A stretch of DNA of 64,000 nt from Bryopsis sp. KO-2023. Lineage: Eukaryota > Chlorophyta > Ulvophyceae > Bryopsidales > Bryopsidaceae. Each line of letters begins with the position of its first letter. Positions within the stretch are counted from its first letter, which is position 1. The notes beneath the pieces are model-generated. The model had not been told where the DNA came from. It saw only the letters and a program-made list of their open reading frames with translations, and did not search any database. Shown here piece by piece: positions 21,695 through 32,100 of this stretch. The stretch lies in the NCBI GenBank assembly GCA_030272585.1, contig BSYQ01000002.1:6200001-6264000 (forward strand), in the 5' to 3' direction. The position numbers and the translations under genes were made by a program.

Positions 21695-23506
21695 ATGGCT
21701 CAAATCAGATACCTGCCGAAATGGTCTTCGTGCCTAGCGCTAAAAAGTCATAGAGGGAAGAGGTTGACGTCGGAATGTCGGCGCCCTGCGACGACTTCTC
21801 TCAGCTGTTGGATAGGCACGAAAAACAACGATAAAGTCGAGTCGAAAATGACATGTGCCGCTCGTGCTCCAAACGACGAGTTTGAGTCGTTTGGGGATTT
21901 GTTCCCTGAAGAGTGCGCAGCGGTACAGCCAAGGAAACCAAGGTGGCTTTTTGACGACGACGACAGAAACAACAGGACAACGGTGAGAATGGGGTGAAAA
22001 ATGCTGTTTCCAGATATCGGTCGTGGTGTGCGTTTGGCCGTATGTTTTTTCACTGTTGTTACTGTGCAGTTGACGAGCGACGAGTTAAAAAAATGGCGTG
22101 GAGAGGGACACACTTACTCCTGTCGCGAATCGGGTGTTTTTGGAGAAACAAGGTATTCTTCAACGACTCGATAGTGACTCTTGGAACTTGGTGATATATG
22201 AAAAGGCTTCTGAGTTGCTGTTTACCTGACGAAGATGTTTGTTTTATCACCACCTCCAGGGAGACAATTTGGCCCCTCGTGTGTTTTATTTCTGCGGCAG
22301 CGGGTAAGTCACGTGCATCAAAGTCTGTATGTCTGTCTGTGATTGTTTGTTTGTCTGTCTGTCATGAGTGCATGTCCGTCCGACTGCTGACGCCGTTTCT
22401 TTGATTTCGTAGCTGTGGAGACCTACAGGAGGCTTGGAGAGAACAACACCTCCTCGATAGCCCCACAAGTTGTTGTTCCAGGAGATGAGGAAGCGTTGGC
22501 GGCTGCATTGGCATCGATGCTAGCTTTACAAGTGAACGCCATGTACGCTCGATGGCGTGAGGCCTCACGTATCGCTTCGGAAGGGTTGCTGAACGAACCG
22601 AAAGACGTCTTGAAAATGGTACGTCGACACAATGTCATTTATGTTTGTTTGGTACGTCGACACATATTGAGGGATTGCTCACAAACAAACAAACAAATAC
22701 AGCAAAATCACCCCCATCAGGCCATTGCCCCCAAATGCCAGACTCATAGTTTTCTATCTCTCCAGGCGATGGCACGCATAAACGACCCTATGGACCAAGA
22801 GCTGCCGGTTTGGACGGTTTTACCAGCCATCTTCTTCCTTCCTTTCGCTTTATCGAGTATTGAGGGTTCAGATGTTCAGCTGGAAGATATCAAGACTCCT
22901 CCGTGTCTAACGGCGATCCGCCAGAGTATGACGACCGGACTGCAAGACACACAAAACGAGTACCAGGGTGCCGAGCAGCGGCTCGCAGACTTCCGCGGGG
23001 ATCGTACGCTTTGTGATCTGGATGGCGATGTGTTTTCCCCTTTCGTAACGCTGGAGAAGTTAGTGGCAAAAAGGAAGAAGGTGTTTCAGCGTTCAGTCGC
23101 CTTCACAACCCCCCCTGAGCAGCCAGAGGATGAAAATTCGTTCGAAACAATGCACCCCAATGGCAGGTTTCCTCCCACGAACATGGAAAACGACCAGTTC
23201 TGGCGAATCGACCTGGGGGCAACATACGATATCACAAAAATCGTGATCACCAGTGGCGGCGGCGATACCTGCTCGGTGGGATTGCAGGACTTTGACATCC
23301 GTATCGGCAGCAACTCTATCGCGAATATGAATGGAGCGTGCGTATTGGCCAAGAAAGAGGAGCATTTAGAGACGAAAATTTTTCTGTGCCCCATGGTTGG
23401 TCGTCACGTGAACGTCCAGGTCTTCAACACAAAACAATCGGCGGTCTGCGAGATTATGGTGTATGCGTGGGGAAGGGGACGCAATCCTTCAGGAAGTGAA
23501 TCATAA
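21695..23506 (+). CDS. Gene B: discoidin (F5/8 type C)-like domain protein
   Basis: Five exons join in frame: 21695-21982, 22070-22152, 22260-22303, 22413-22618 and 22766-23506, giving 453 residues if ATG 21695 is the start. Upstream exons are possible. Residues about 60-96 are acidic (FDDDDRNN). Exon 4 encodes an Ala-rich helix (EEALAAALASMLALQVNAMY). Residues about 222-238 are hydrophobic (WTVLPAIFFLPFALSSI) and could be a membrane anchor. Residues about 330-442 resemble a galactose-binding-like F5/8C fold: NGRFPPTN, FWRIDLGATYDITKIVITS, then ETKIFLCPMVGRHVNVQVF and CEIMVYAW, matching the family pattern WxxDLG...Ixxxxxxx...G+yvrv. Six cysteines lie in the last exon. Such domains usually bind glycans or lipids outside the cell. 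The intron 22619-22765 begins with a duplicated splice-site block. Confidence 0.72.
22617..22664 (+). repeat. 15-bp direct repeat around an 18-nt insert at an exon 4 donor
   Basis: TGGTACGTCGACACA occurs at 22617-22631 and again at 22650-22664 (period 33), separated by ATGTCATTTATGTTTGTT. The first copy straddles the exon 4/intron junction (ATG|GTACGT), so the donor is present twice. The insert matches the one in gene C intron 3. Confidence 0.9.
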
Positions 23507-24743
23507 AAAACAGAAAAGAAAAGGACAAGAGAAAGAAAAAAGGTGCATTGTTGCCGGCTGGGATGAAGAAACCACCAGATATTTGAGATTTGTAACGATG
23601 TTCTGAATCCAGGGACGTGGAACACGCCCATCTGTTGTAGAAAATCGACTGAAATGGCAGGTGAAACGTTTTTCCACCTGCCGTGAGCTCCACAGCTAAG
23701 GTGCAAGCAGTTCGTGTAGAGGGATGGGGGCACGACTCGTTCTTGAAGAGAATTTTCTTGTGGAATGACTTCGCTGTATGTTGGTCGTCATGGTGAGGTT
23801 TTCTGGTGTTGAGTTTTTGGGTACATAACTTTTTCTTGGTCGGAATAAGCGTGGCGGTTCTATACCACGCTGAAGTTGGAACAGACCCGCTATCTTTAAC
23901 AAGATGCATGCGAGTGTTGTCCTTGCTGGGTGCTATGGTGCCACAACGCGTGTTCTTTTTACAATCACGTTTTTCTGTGTTATACCACTCCCAATGGATT
24001 CTGATGGCTGCTTTTGCAGAAGTTTCTCCAAATTTTGAAGAAAAAGGGGCTTGGTTGAGAAATAAAACAAAATTTGGATTGGAGAGTTCGGGGGCAACTG
24101 GAGCCGACGAGCTTTTCAAACGATAACTTTGTGGAAAGTTGTTTGAGTGCCCTAAGAGGTGGTGTTTTTTGTCAAATCCAATGCTTTCCTGGATGGAGAT
24201 GCATGCCATTCACTGTGTGTTCCTATGACTGTCCAGGAAAAAAGCAGTTTGAGGGCTCTGGATGGATTGATGGATGGAAAGTTTTCTTGTGTAAGAAAAC
24301 AACAGACTAGAGCTGAAATTAAATGATTTACAATGCTTGTGAATTCAGGGATAACCGGCATTGTGTTTCTTTAAGTGGAGGGAGGGAACTGGTCAACTTT
24401 GAGAATCAAAGTTTCATGAAAGAAGGTGAGCTGTTGAAATCATTGACTGATGAGAGTTCAGGGGCAAGAAATCCAAGCCAATCGAATCGATCGAGGAAAA
24501 AAAAGCGGTATCTGGGAAGAGACATGGAGATGTTAAGAGTACACAGATGTAAGGCATTGTCGTTCGCTTTTGGGGAGGGTACGGTAGCTTTCAGTTGTCG
24601 GCAAAATAGCAGACATAACATGACGCCATCGCAACGAGGACTTTCAGCTCATTCACCCCCCCAAGGCGAATTGCTGCGGGCTGTACTCCGCACTACACGT
24701 GTTCCGGTCCGGAAGACGGTCTTGAAGCGGGACAAGCATGCTT
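23507..24743. other. Gene B 3' flank and gene C upstream region
   Basis: AATAAA at 24061 is a possible polyadenylation signal for gene B. ORFs on either strand (up to 251 codons on the minus strand 23454-24209) are Lys/Phe-rich and show no domain, so they are left out. The 24320-24780 part is open for 153 codons on the plus strand but without recognisable content. An ACACGTGT element (G-box/E-box core CACGTG) lies at about 24695. Confidence 0.4.
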
Positions 24744-24757
24744 GTACTGCGCAGTAC
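24734..24757. promoter_or_regulatory. Two abutting palindromes upstream of gene C
   Basis: AAGCATGCTT at 24734-24743 is followed directly by the perfect 14-bp palindrome GTACTGCGCAGTAC at 24744-24757, then a C run. GCGCAGTAC with a nearby C run also occurs about 50 bases before the gene A ATG (near 16254). Shared dyads near two starts suggest a dimeric factor site, but this is inference from two examples. Confidence 0.4.
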
Positions 24758-24869
24758 CCCCCCAATCACGGATATAACCTCTGAATGTGCGCAATCGGCG
24801 CTAGCTTGAAACTCTTTCGACTCGTCTCTTTTCAGATTTTCAGTTACTTTCCGAGTTCGTGTCGCCACC

Positions 24870-26598
24870 ATGAAGTCCGCTATCCTCGCCGTTGCATGCC
24901 TTATCTTGGCCGGTCCAGCTTTCGCAGGTAAGCTGTCCCGCGTTTCGTTTCGTTTTGCTCCGTTTACTCTCTTGGGAGGAGCTACGTATCGAACACGGAG
25001 CTGACCTCTTTTTTTTGCTTCGTCACTTTCTTGGGACAAGCTACGTACCGAACACGGAGCTGACCTCTTATTTACCCTGTTGTCTTCTTTCCCCAACAGG
25101 GCGGTCCCTGATGACTGACGGTGGGATAGCTCAAACTCAGTGCAGCACCTTCGCTTCCGTTTCGTTCATTCTCAAGCACGGTACCTGCGAGGCCTCCGCT
25201 AGCGCAAACTGCGAAGTGAGTTTTTTGCGCTCTTTGTTTTTTCTTTGTTTTTTTTCCGAAGCTGTACGGTAGCGTTCTTCAGAAAACCACCAGACGGCAA
25301 GGAAATTCTTACTATTGCTGTCTCATGCAGGCACAAGCTATTACCCAAACGAAAATCGAGTCTGCGGTGGAAACTATCTTCACTCAGGATATGTGCGACC
25401 CAGTCGTAGTTACCGCCCAGTCGGAGGCCATCGCGAAAGCTTTCGCTTCCGTCTATGCGGATTCCCTCAGCGCCGCCAAGTGCTCCGCCAACTCGCAAGG
25501 ATTCGGTTGTGCGTTTTCCGTTTCCAAAGGGGATTCTCACGCCGTTTCACTCGCGAGTGCTTTCGCTAAGGCGGTGGCGGCGGCGTTCGGTCCTGACACG
25601 AGCGCGATTTGCACAGCGGATCTCGAAGCGATCGCTGTTGGTTTGGCGGAAGCTTCCGCCCTAGCTTTGGGCCAGTCGTGCATATCTGGCGATGGCAGCA
25701 GCTTCAGTTTCCAGTCCCGCTTTGTGTCGGCGACCAGTACTCTTATCGCGGAATCTTTCGCGCAGGCTAGTGCCAAAGTGTGTGAAAACGCTGGTGAGTC
25801 GATGGATCGTATTAATTCAAACTTTTGTCACGCTCTAGTGTGTTTCGTGCTTTTTTTCACGGTTTTTCCGGAATTCAAAGTAGCGACGGCGCTGTGTGGT
25901 ATCAAAAATCTTCCCAGTAAATGCTGTACGATTTCTATCGAAAACTGACAATTGAAAGAACAATTGAAAACCACTTGTTGCTGGGTCCAACAATGTCATT
26001 GATGTTTGTTTGTTTGGGTCCAACAGATTTGAGCGCTTCCTCCAAATGCAATGCCTTGGTGACTGGTAGCTCGGAATCCGTGGATACCACCACAAACAAC
26101 CCTTTGAGCATTACCGGTTCCACTGGCGGCGGGACCAGCTCAGGATTCAACACCGGCTCCTCCAGGGTTGAAAAGAAAAAATTCTGCGAAGATTTGGATA
26201 CCTTCAGCTGTTGCTTCAACACATCCAGGTAAAAACACCACACCTCCTTCGTTCTTTCTTGTGCTTCTTTTAATCTTCCTTTATAAAATTTTTGATCTCT
26301 AAAAACTACTTATTCGAGAGTCGCGGACAGATTTGGGCCTGTATGAACATTTCTGTAAAACAAACACTCATTGGACCACACCTCCTCTTCGCTTTTTTGA
26401 ATGTGCACGTTGTGGAAACCTTTCCGTCTGCCATAGTGAATGTATAATGCTCGCAGCGTTGTTTTCTAAGTGCGGTGTTTCGGGCGTTTCTTCTGCAGTT
26501 GCGCCGCCAAGGGTCTTGTGATTCTGGGAGAGGTTGGCCCGGCTAGAATTGTCAGGAAAACCGTTGGTGGTATCCGCAAGGAATGTTTCTGTCACTGA
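24870..26598 (+). CDS. Gene C: secreted Ala/Ser/Cys-rich protein, 312 residues
   Basis: Five exons with fully consistent phases: 24870-24927, 25100-25215, 25331-25793, 26027-26228 and 26499-26598 (TGA), totalling 939 nt. The ATG sits in GCCACCATGA, a near-ideal Kozak context. Residues 1-19 (MKSAILAVACLILAGPAFA) are a classic signal peptide, and cleavage is expected after AFA. The mature part alternates Ala/Ser-rich helical segments (SAVETIFTQ, SEAIAKAFASVYADSLSAAK, SAFAKAVAAAFG) with regularly spaced cysteines, then a Gly/Ser/Thr linker and a cysteine-rich tail (FCEDLDTFSCCFNTS, ending KECFCH). At least 14 cysteines imply disulfides. It looks like a structural wall, matrix or silk-like secreted protein; enzymatic motifs are absent. 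Intron 1 carries a 59-bp tandem duplication and intron 3 the insert shared with gene B. Confidence 0.9.
24971..25069 (+). repeat. 59-bp tandem duplication in gene C intron 1
   Basis: CTTGGGAGGAGCTACGTATC at 24971 and CTTGGGACAAGCTACGTACC at 25030 begin two copies that both end in GAACACGGAGCTGACCTCTT. The copies differ at four positions. The duplication lies wholly inside the intron. Confidence 0.9.
25982..26025 (+). repeat. 11-bp direct repeat around a 22-nt insert at the intron 3 acceptor
   Basis: TGGGTCCAACA occurs at 25982-25992 and 26015-26025 (period 33), separated by ATGTCATTGATGTTTGTTTG plus TT. The second copy runs into the acceptor (CCAACAG|AT). The spacer is the same word found in gene B intron 4 with one base changed and two to four bases longer. 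Confidence 0.9.
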
Positions 26599-26649
26599 TT
26601 AGTCGAGGAGGAGAGTTTTTTTCTCGGAGTGCCCTCAAGCTCCACAACG

Positions 26650-26655
26650 AATAAA
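26650..26655 (+). terminator. Polyadenylation signal of gene C
   Basis: AATAAA lies 52 bases after the gene C stop codon, in ACGAATAAATATG. A second AATAAA occurs near 26706. Confidence 0.6.
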
Positions 26656-26659
26656 TATG

Positions 26660-27780
26660 AAATATGAAATTCTGGGGAATCTCTATCTTCTGGACAAAAT
26701 TTCAAAATAAACTTTAGTATGAATAAAAGTTTCTGCTAGAAAGAATTAACATCGCAGTTTATTGTGATGAGGTCAGACTAGGTGTCCAGGAGAGCAGGAA
26801 GGTTTTGATTTTTTTTCTCAAGATTATAATTCGATAAGGTTATATTACTCTCTATGGCTTTTTTTTTTGTTTCTCTTTTTTTCTCGTGATTTAAACGTTC
26901 TCGGATGTAATCTTTGAAACTTGTCAGTCAGTTAATACCACACCTGTTTGATCTGTTTTCCAGACATCCTTGCCAGGATATTCTCCCCCTCCCCCCTCTA
27001 TGGTTCAAATATATCAAAATCACAATATATCTTTTTGGATTGAGCAGGCAGTACTCTACCAAAACCAGCTAACATAGCGGACTCGAATCCATCGTTAAAT
27101 TGCTTCAACCTGCCCATTTCGCGAAGCTCTTATGAATCCAGCAAAAGGAAAATTTGAAGGGATGACTTAGAACCACCGGTTTGCTTCTAAACCTGTTCTG
27201 GGGTTCCTCCAGATTTCTCTTTGTTTTTGTTTTTTTTTGGGGGGGGGGTGTCCCGAAATTCTTTTTTTCCGACCTTTCTCTGTTTGGATAAATAGCACCG
27301 CCACTCCTGAGCTTGATGATTTGAATTATCGCCAGTATTTTTCTGGGTTGCTATCAGCAGCAGAGGCGAAGTGATATAAACAAGGTCTAGTGTCTATACT
27401 CTCTGCGATTATATTCGAGTTTCTGTGGGTTGTCGAAATTGAAGCGGTCGATGGAGCATACGACCGCTATGCACTTACCACATTGACATGTCTGGCGGAA
27501 TTGACATTTGTTCCAAACTGATCGATTTTGTCGCAAGACACCACCAGAACTGATAATTCCTTGGAGAAGGGAAATCGATTTGAAATTTTTTGGACTGCTT
27601 TCTCCCTTTCTTCTTCCTATTCTCAAATGCTGGTTCTATTGTGCATATCAATTCCATTACATCTTTTAATTGTTTCTCTTCACAAAATTCCTGTATTGCA
27701 TCCACCCCTATCCCTGCTCCCTATAGCTCTCTTCCCTCACCTAACCCTTCTTTCTCGATTAAAATACAATAAAGAATTTC
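26660..27780. other. Intergenic, convergent 3' ends of genes C and D
   Basis: Genes C (plus) and D (minus) converge here. Nothing coding is supported. A T run followed by a G run lies at 27223-27249. On the minus strand, a possible polyadenylation signal (AATAAA read from TTTATT on the plus strand) is not well placed near 27780; AATACAATAAAGAATT at 27764-27779 contains AATAAA only on the plus strand. Confidence 0.35.
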
Positions 27781-27781
27781 C

Positions 27782-29130
27782 TCAATCTTCCACCCATTCC
27801 AGAGCGGAGCTGGTAAGCAGAATTCCCAAACCTGCTTTTCCGTCAGTGTTTTCGTTTGTCTCATCTGACGAACTTTCACTTTTTGCCGCCGCCACGCGTT
27901 TCCAACGATCGGTAGCTGATGTTTCGGAGTTTGGCTCCGATATGGAGCAGCGTCGCCCATCCGCCGCCTCCATCTCGACGGACCTTTCTTTCAAAAGCTC
28001 TATGCTCCCCCAGGAGCCCTGGGACACGATGCTGCCTTCTCTGTATAACTGGAAGAAAGGAACGGTTGTTATCCTCATCTCTCCACAAAGGCGGCTGACG
28101 TCTTCGCCAAAGACGTCCACGATCAGAAAGTGAACGTCGGGGTTCATGCGCGCGACTCGCGCCAGCTTGAGCGAGAAGCGCCAGCAAGACTGGCACGAAC
28201 GAGAAGTGAAGTGAACCAAGCATATTTTGTCTTTCCCCGACGCGTTTGATAAATGCAACCTGAAGTCCGTCGCAGAGTCGACCTTCGAGATGTTAGGGCT
28301 TGCATACGTTGTGGATCTGAACGAAAGAAAGAAGCAAACAAACACAGAAGACAAATATTGTCATGAAATTTTCCAGTTTATATAATCAAACACAAAGCAA
28401 ATTTTGCTGTGAACGACTGGAAGTATTCTTTTTTCGAGCAAAAGCCAGCCATAAGAAAATGTGCAAACCATCACCCGCCCGCGATGGTCGCCGAAAGTTC
28501 ACTCAGCTCCTTCATCCGCCGCGTCTGCCTGTTGAAAACATCACGACTTGTTTCAGGAAAAAATCCGCCAAGAGCTTTACAGCGTTCAATACGAGTTTCG
28601 ACAAACAGAAATTCCACCACAGACCTTGCTTCGGCGTCTCGGCGTCTTCTAATTGCGTCAGGATGCGGGCAGTGGTGCTCGTCCCTGGTAGAGAGGACCC
28701 GCATGGTGCGAGCCGATAGCTGTTGCGCCCTCGAGAAGAACGGAAGGTATCTCTGGAACGATGAGGGGCGGTAACCATGCATCAGCCCGCCCACGTTTAC
28801 CGAGTTTGCTCGAAGGCTTTTCATTTTTTGTTGGCTCAAGAAGGGTTCCTGAGTAAGAAAGCCTGAAGAAAGAAGGTCGTTCTCGTTTATGTGAGAAGAA
28901 GACCTGTATTGCACCGTCGCGCCTGACGCTCGTGGTTGAAAGTAGTTGGTACTGCGATTGATGTAGTCCGCGCCACCTCCTATCTTGCAGCCTCGAAAAA
29001 ACCCGACCAGGAGTGGTGAAAGAGCGAGATTTTTCTTGCTTTGTGGCGGGGTAATATAAAAGTTTGTCCGGCAAAGCGAACATTGGCTTGAGGGTGTCGC
29101 GAATACTTTGGTTTGGGGGGGGCGCTGTGT
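27782..29130 (-). CDS. Gene D: ACHT-like atypical thioredoxin, plastid-type
   Basis: Minus-strand exons 29130(or less)-28904, 28684-28475 and 28316-27782 join in frame (phase 2 at both junctions). The last exon carries a thioredoxin fold: ICLVHFTSRSCQSCWRF, ARMNPDVHFLIVDVFGED, then MRITTVPFFQLYREG. The active site is CQSC instead of WCGPC, and the cis-proline is in TVPFF. The MNPDVxFL helix-strand and the PFFxxYRG segment are characteristic of plant and algal ACHT thioredoxins, which are thylakoid-associated and link 2-Cys peroxiredoxins to target oxidation. The first exon frame is Ser/Arg-rich with few acidic residues (KKNLALSPLLVGFFRGCK, then RASGATVQYR), as in a transit peptide. The middle exon has CPHPDAIRRRRDAEARS, which I do not recognise. 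The start codon is unresolved because the first exon has no in-frame ATG. The C-terminal tail is Ser/Glu-rich. Confidence 0.78.
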
Positions 29131-32100
29131 TCAGCTTTATTCGAGGTTTTCCTCTGCGTGTGTGTGGGATTACGCCATGAACTTCAAGGCGCGAGCTGGA
29201 CAAAACCCTGGACTTGAGATTAGCGGCGGCGATGATTAGGTTTTTTTTAGTAAAAGCTCTTTCTCGTTTGGTGTTTCTCTGTCTTTTGGTTAGCTTTGAT
29301 TTCCTTGAACATATTTTTTTTTCTTGAGAGAGGGAGACACGGAGAGTACGTACTCGGTTTTGGTTGAGGTTTTATTCCAGGTTTTTCCGCGCACATGCCC
29401 CCCGCCGCCGTCATTTGCTGGAGTTTGTTCGAGACGAGGGATAAGGTGCGGTTGCGATGAGGAGTGTTAGGGTTGGCGGCGGCGATGTGGGTGGGTTCTG
29501 TGATCGTTTCGTTTCAAATGGAGTATTGTTGTGTCAGACCCAATTAAATGAGATTATTTATAGTACAGATCGGATCTTGGCAGCTAGGATATAGTCTTCT
29601 TCTTGGTTGTATCTACGTCTTTCTGCAAGCTTCGATATGCTCTTTGTTATATGACTGATATAACAGTATGGTGTGGGAAATCGACTGGCTGTTTGTTTGT
29701 TTCGCTGTTTTTTTTTTTGGCTGTGGGTGGGTGAGTGGAATGAGTTCAAAAAAAAAATTGATCGATTGACTGGTTGATTCATTGGAATGAGTGCGATTGG
29801 ATTCATAACGAGCGCTGGAAGGTCTTTTTTACGTAATCATATCTGAGGTGGTCGAAACGTCGAAACGTCCAAACCAATGGCAGTTTTTCCTGCAGGGTCA
29901 AAAACGGCTGAACTTCACTCGACTGGAATGAGTCTGACATCGGCCTCCACCCTCTTTTTGAAAGAATCTCACTTTATTTTTTCGAAATTTTACGTGAGCA
30001 CGTTTTGGAGAAGAACCCCACCCCACCATTCTGTGGTTTTATTCAGACGTTTTTGAATACGCTGGATTTTTTCTTAGCGTGAACGTAGCGCCGTCGTGAA
30101 ACCCCATCGAAGCGAAAACGAAACCTCGTTTGACTTCTTTTTTTCGTCCCCTTCTCATTTCTGGGGTTATTTTCTTTTTTTAAAATTCCGATGGAAAAGA
30201 ACGGAGCGGACCTTACAGCGCCGCGATTGAAGGGGTCGAGAAAAAAACAGGAAACAGAAAGCAGCCCGCGGAGAAAAGGTATACCAAACGGCTGTCGCGA
30301 AAAGAAAGAAAAAGAGATTTCTGCGTCAGTTTTTCTTTCCTTCTGTCTTCATCATTTTTCTAAACTTGTCGATTTTTGCTTTTCGCTTTCCTTTCTTTTC
30401 GGTTTTTTGTTTGTTTTCTTCATTTCGCGCACGCCGTCGGAAAAAAAAACGAACGGCTCCGTCGAAAATAGGTTGCGGAATCCCCCCCCCTCATTTTTTT
30501 CATTTTTCATTTTTTTTTAGCTGCAGTGGTTCTCCCACCAAAAAAGAAGAGGAGAAAAGAGACACAGATATCTGAAAAAGAGTTGTTTTTTTTTTCCCTT
30601 TCAGCTGTGAGCTCCTGATGAAGGTTTTCTGGTGATGGACTAAAAAAATGTCCGAGAAAAAAGAGTGAGGTACAAAAAGAGTGATAGAAAAGAGTGAGAA
30701 AGAGAAGAGTGAGGAAAAAAACAAAGTGAAGGGTGTGGAAGAAGAACATTTTTTTTTCTGGGGAAAGAAAGTAAGCTGTAGTTTCCTCTTCTTCTTCTTC
30801 TTGTTTTTTTTTTCCTTTTTTCTTTTTTTTTTTGCTTGGTAAAAAAAAAAGGCTGTGTTTTTTTTTTTTTCTTCTTTTTGGGAGGCTAGCTGCTTTTTTC
30901 TTTCCCTTTTGGGAAAAAATAAAAAAATAAAAAAAGTTCCATTAAAAAAAGAAATAATTCCTCCTGTTTCTGAATCCCCTCCCTCCTCCCCCCCCCTAAA
31001 TTTATTCATTTTTTGAGAATTGATATTGATCGAAATTTTTCCAGCATATCTCAAAAAAGCTAGAATTTTTTTTAATCGATATTAATTAGAAATAGTTCCA
31101 ACATATTTTAAGGAATCTGTTTTAATTTTTAATTTTATTTCATTTTTTAGACAGGCCATCGAATACGCTGCCAGGTTTCTTTTTTCTTCTTTTTTTCCGT
31201 TCCGTTTCTTTTCCAGCCGCAGTTTTTCAAATTCTGAAGGTAAAATTCACAGAAGGAAAAAAAAAGGAAAAAGGGAAACGAAAAAAAAAAAGAAAAAAAC
31301 AGATCATGAAGAGTTATCCGGTTTTTTTTTAAGGGGGGGGTGTAGTGGCTGATTTTTCCACAGGCCTGCACAGGAATGATGACTAATCTAGTTTTGAGAT
31401 CACATAGAAAGCTGACTCATCTGTTTCTTAGATTACATACAAAAATGACTAATATATTTTTAAAAGAATATGTAAGGCTGACTAATATAATTTCTTAATT
31501 CACATACTGAGCTGACTTATTGAAAATCACACACTGAGCTGAAGAATCTATTTTTATATTCACATACTGAGCTGGCTGTTGCTTTTTTTTCTCTTTCAGG
31601 CTTTTCTGACCCTCCTGTAAAAAACAAAACAACAATCGCTCGAGAGGTGCTTTCATTTTATTTTTTTTATATTTATTATTCCTAATTCAAAACTTTTTTT
31701 TTTGGTTGGAGCCAAAGTGTCTTTTTTTTGGTTTTTTCCAGGATGCTTGAAGAATCTGAAAAGCAATTTCCAGAGAAACTAAAGCAGCAAAGCCAAAAAC
31801 CGTGGAAAAAAAAGGAGAGCAGACAGGAACGAGCTTCGCAATTGACAGGTGATAAAATATTTAAGTATTAAAAATGTAAAAGGGGAAAAAATTAAAAAGT
31901 AAATCATCCGATGATCCTCTAACATCGAAAAAAAGCAGGATGCTTTTTCTCCGCTTTATTTTTATTTTTATTTTCTATTTTTCAAGTCGGAGTGGTATGG
32001 GTGAGAAGAGGGGGCAATTGTTAATAGGCAATAGCAACCAACGCAACCCCCCCAAAAAAATTTCTCTTATATCTAAATATTTCCGAGGGGTGATGAGTAC

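Noticed and set aside
30500-31054. 184-codon minus-strand ORF
   Set aside because: It is a poly-Lys/Phe product of A/T homopolymer tracts, with no domain and no splice support.
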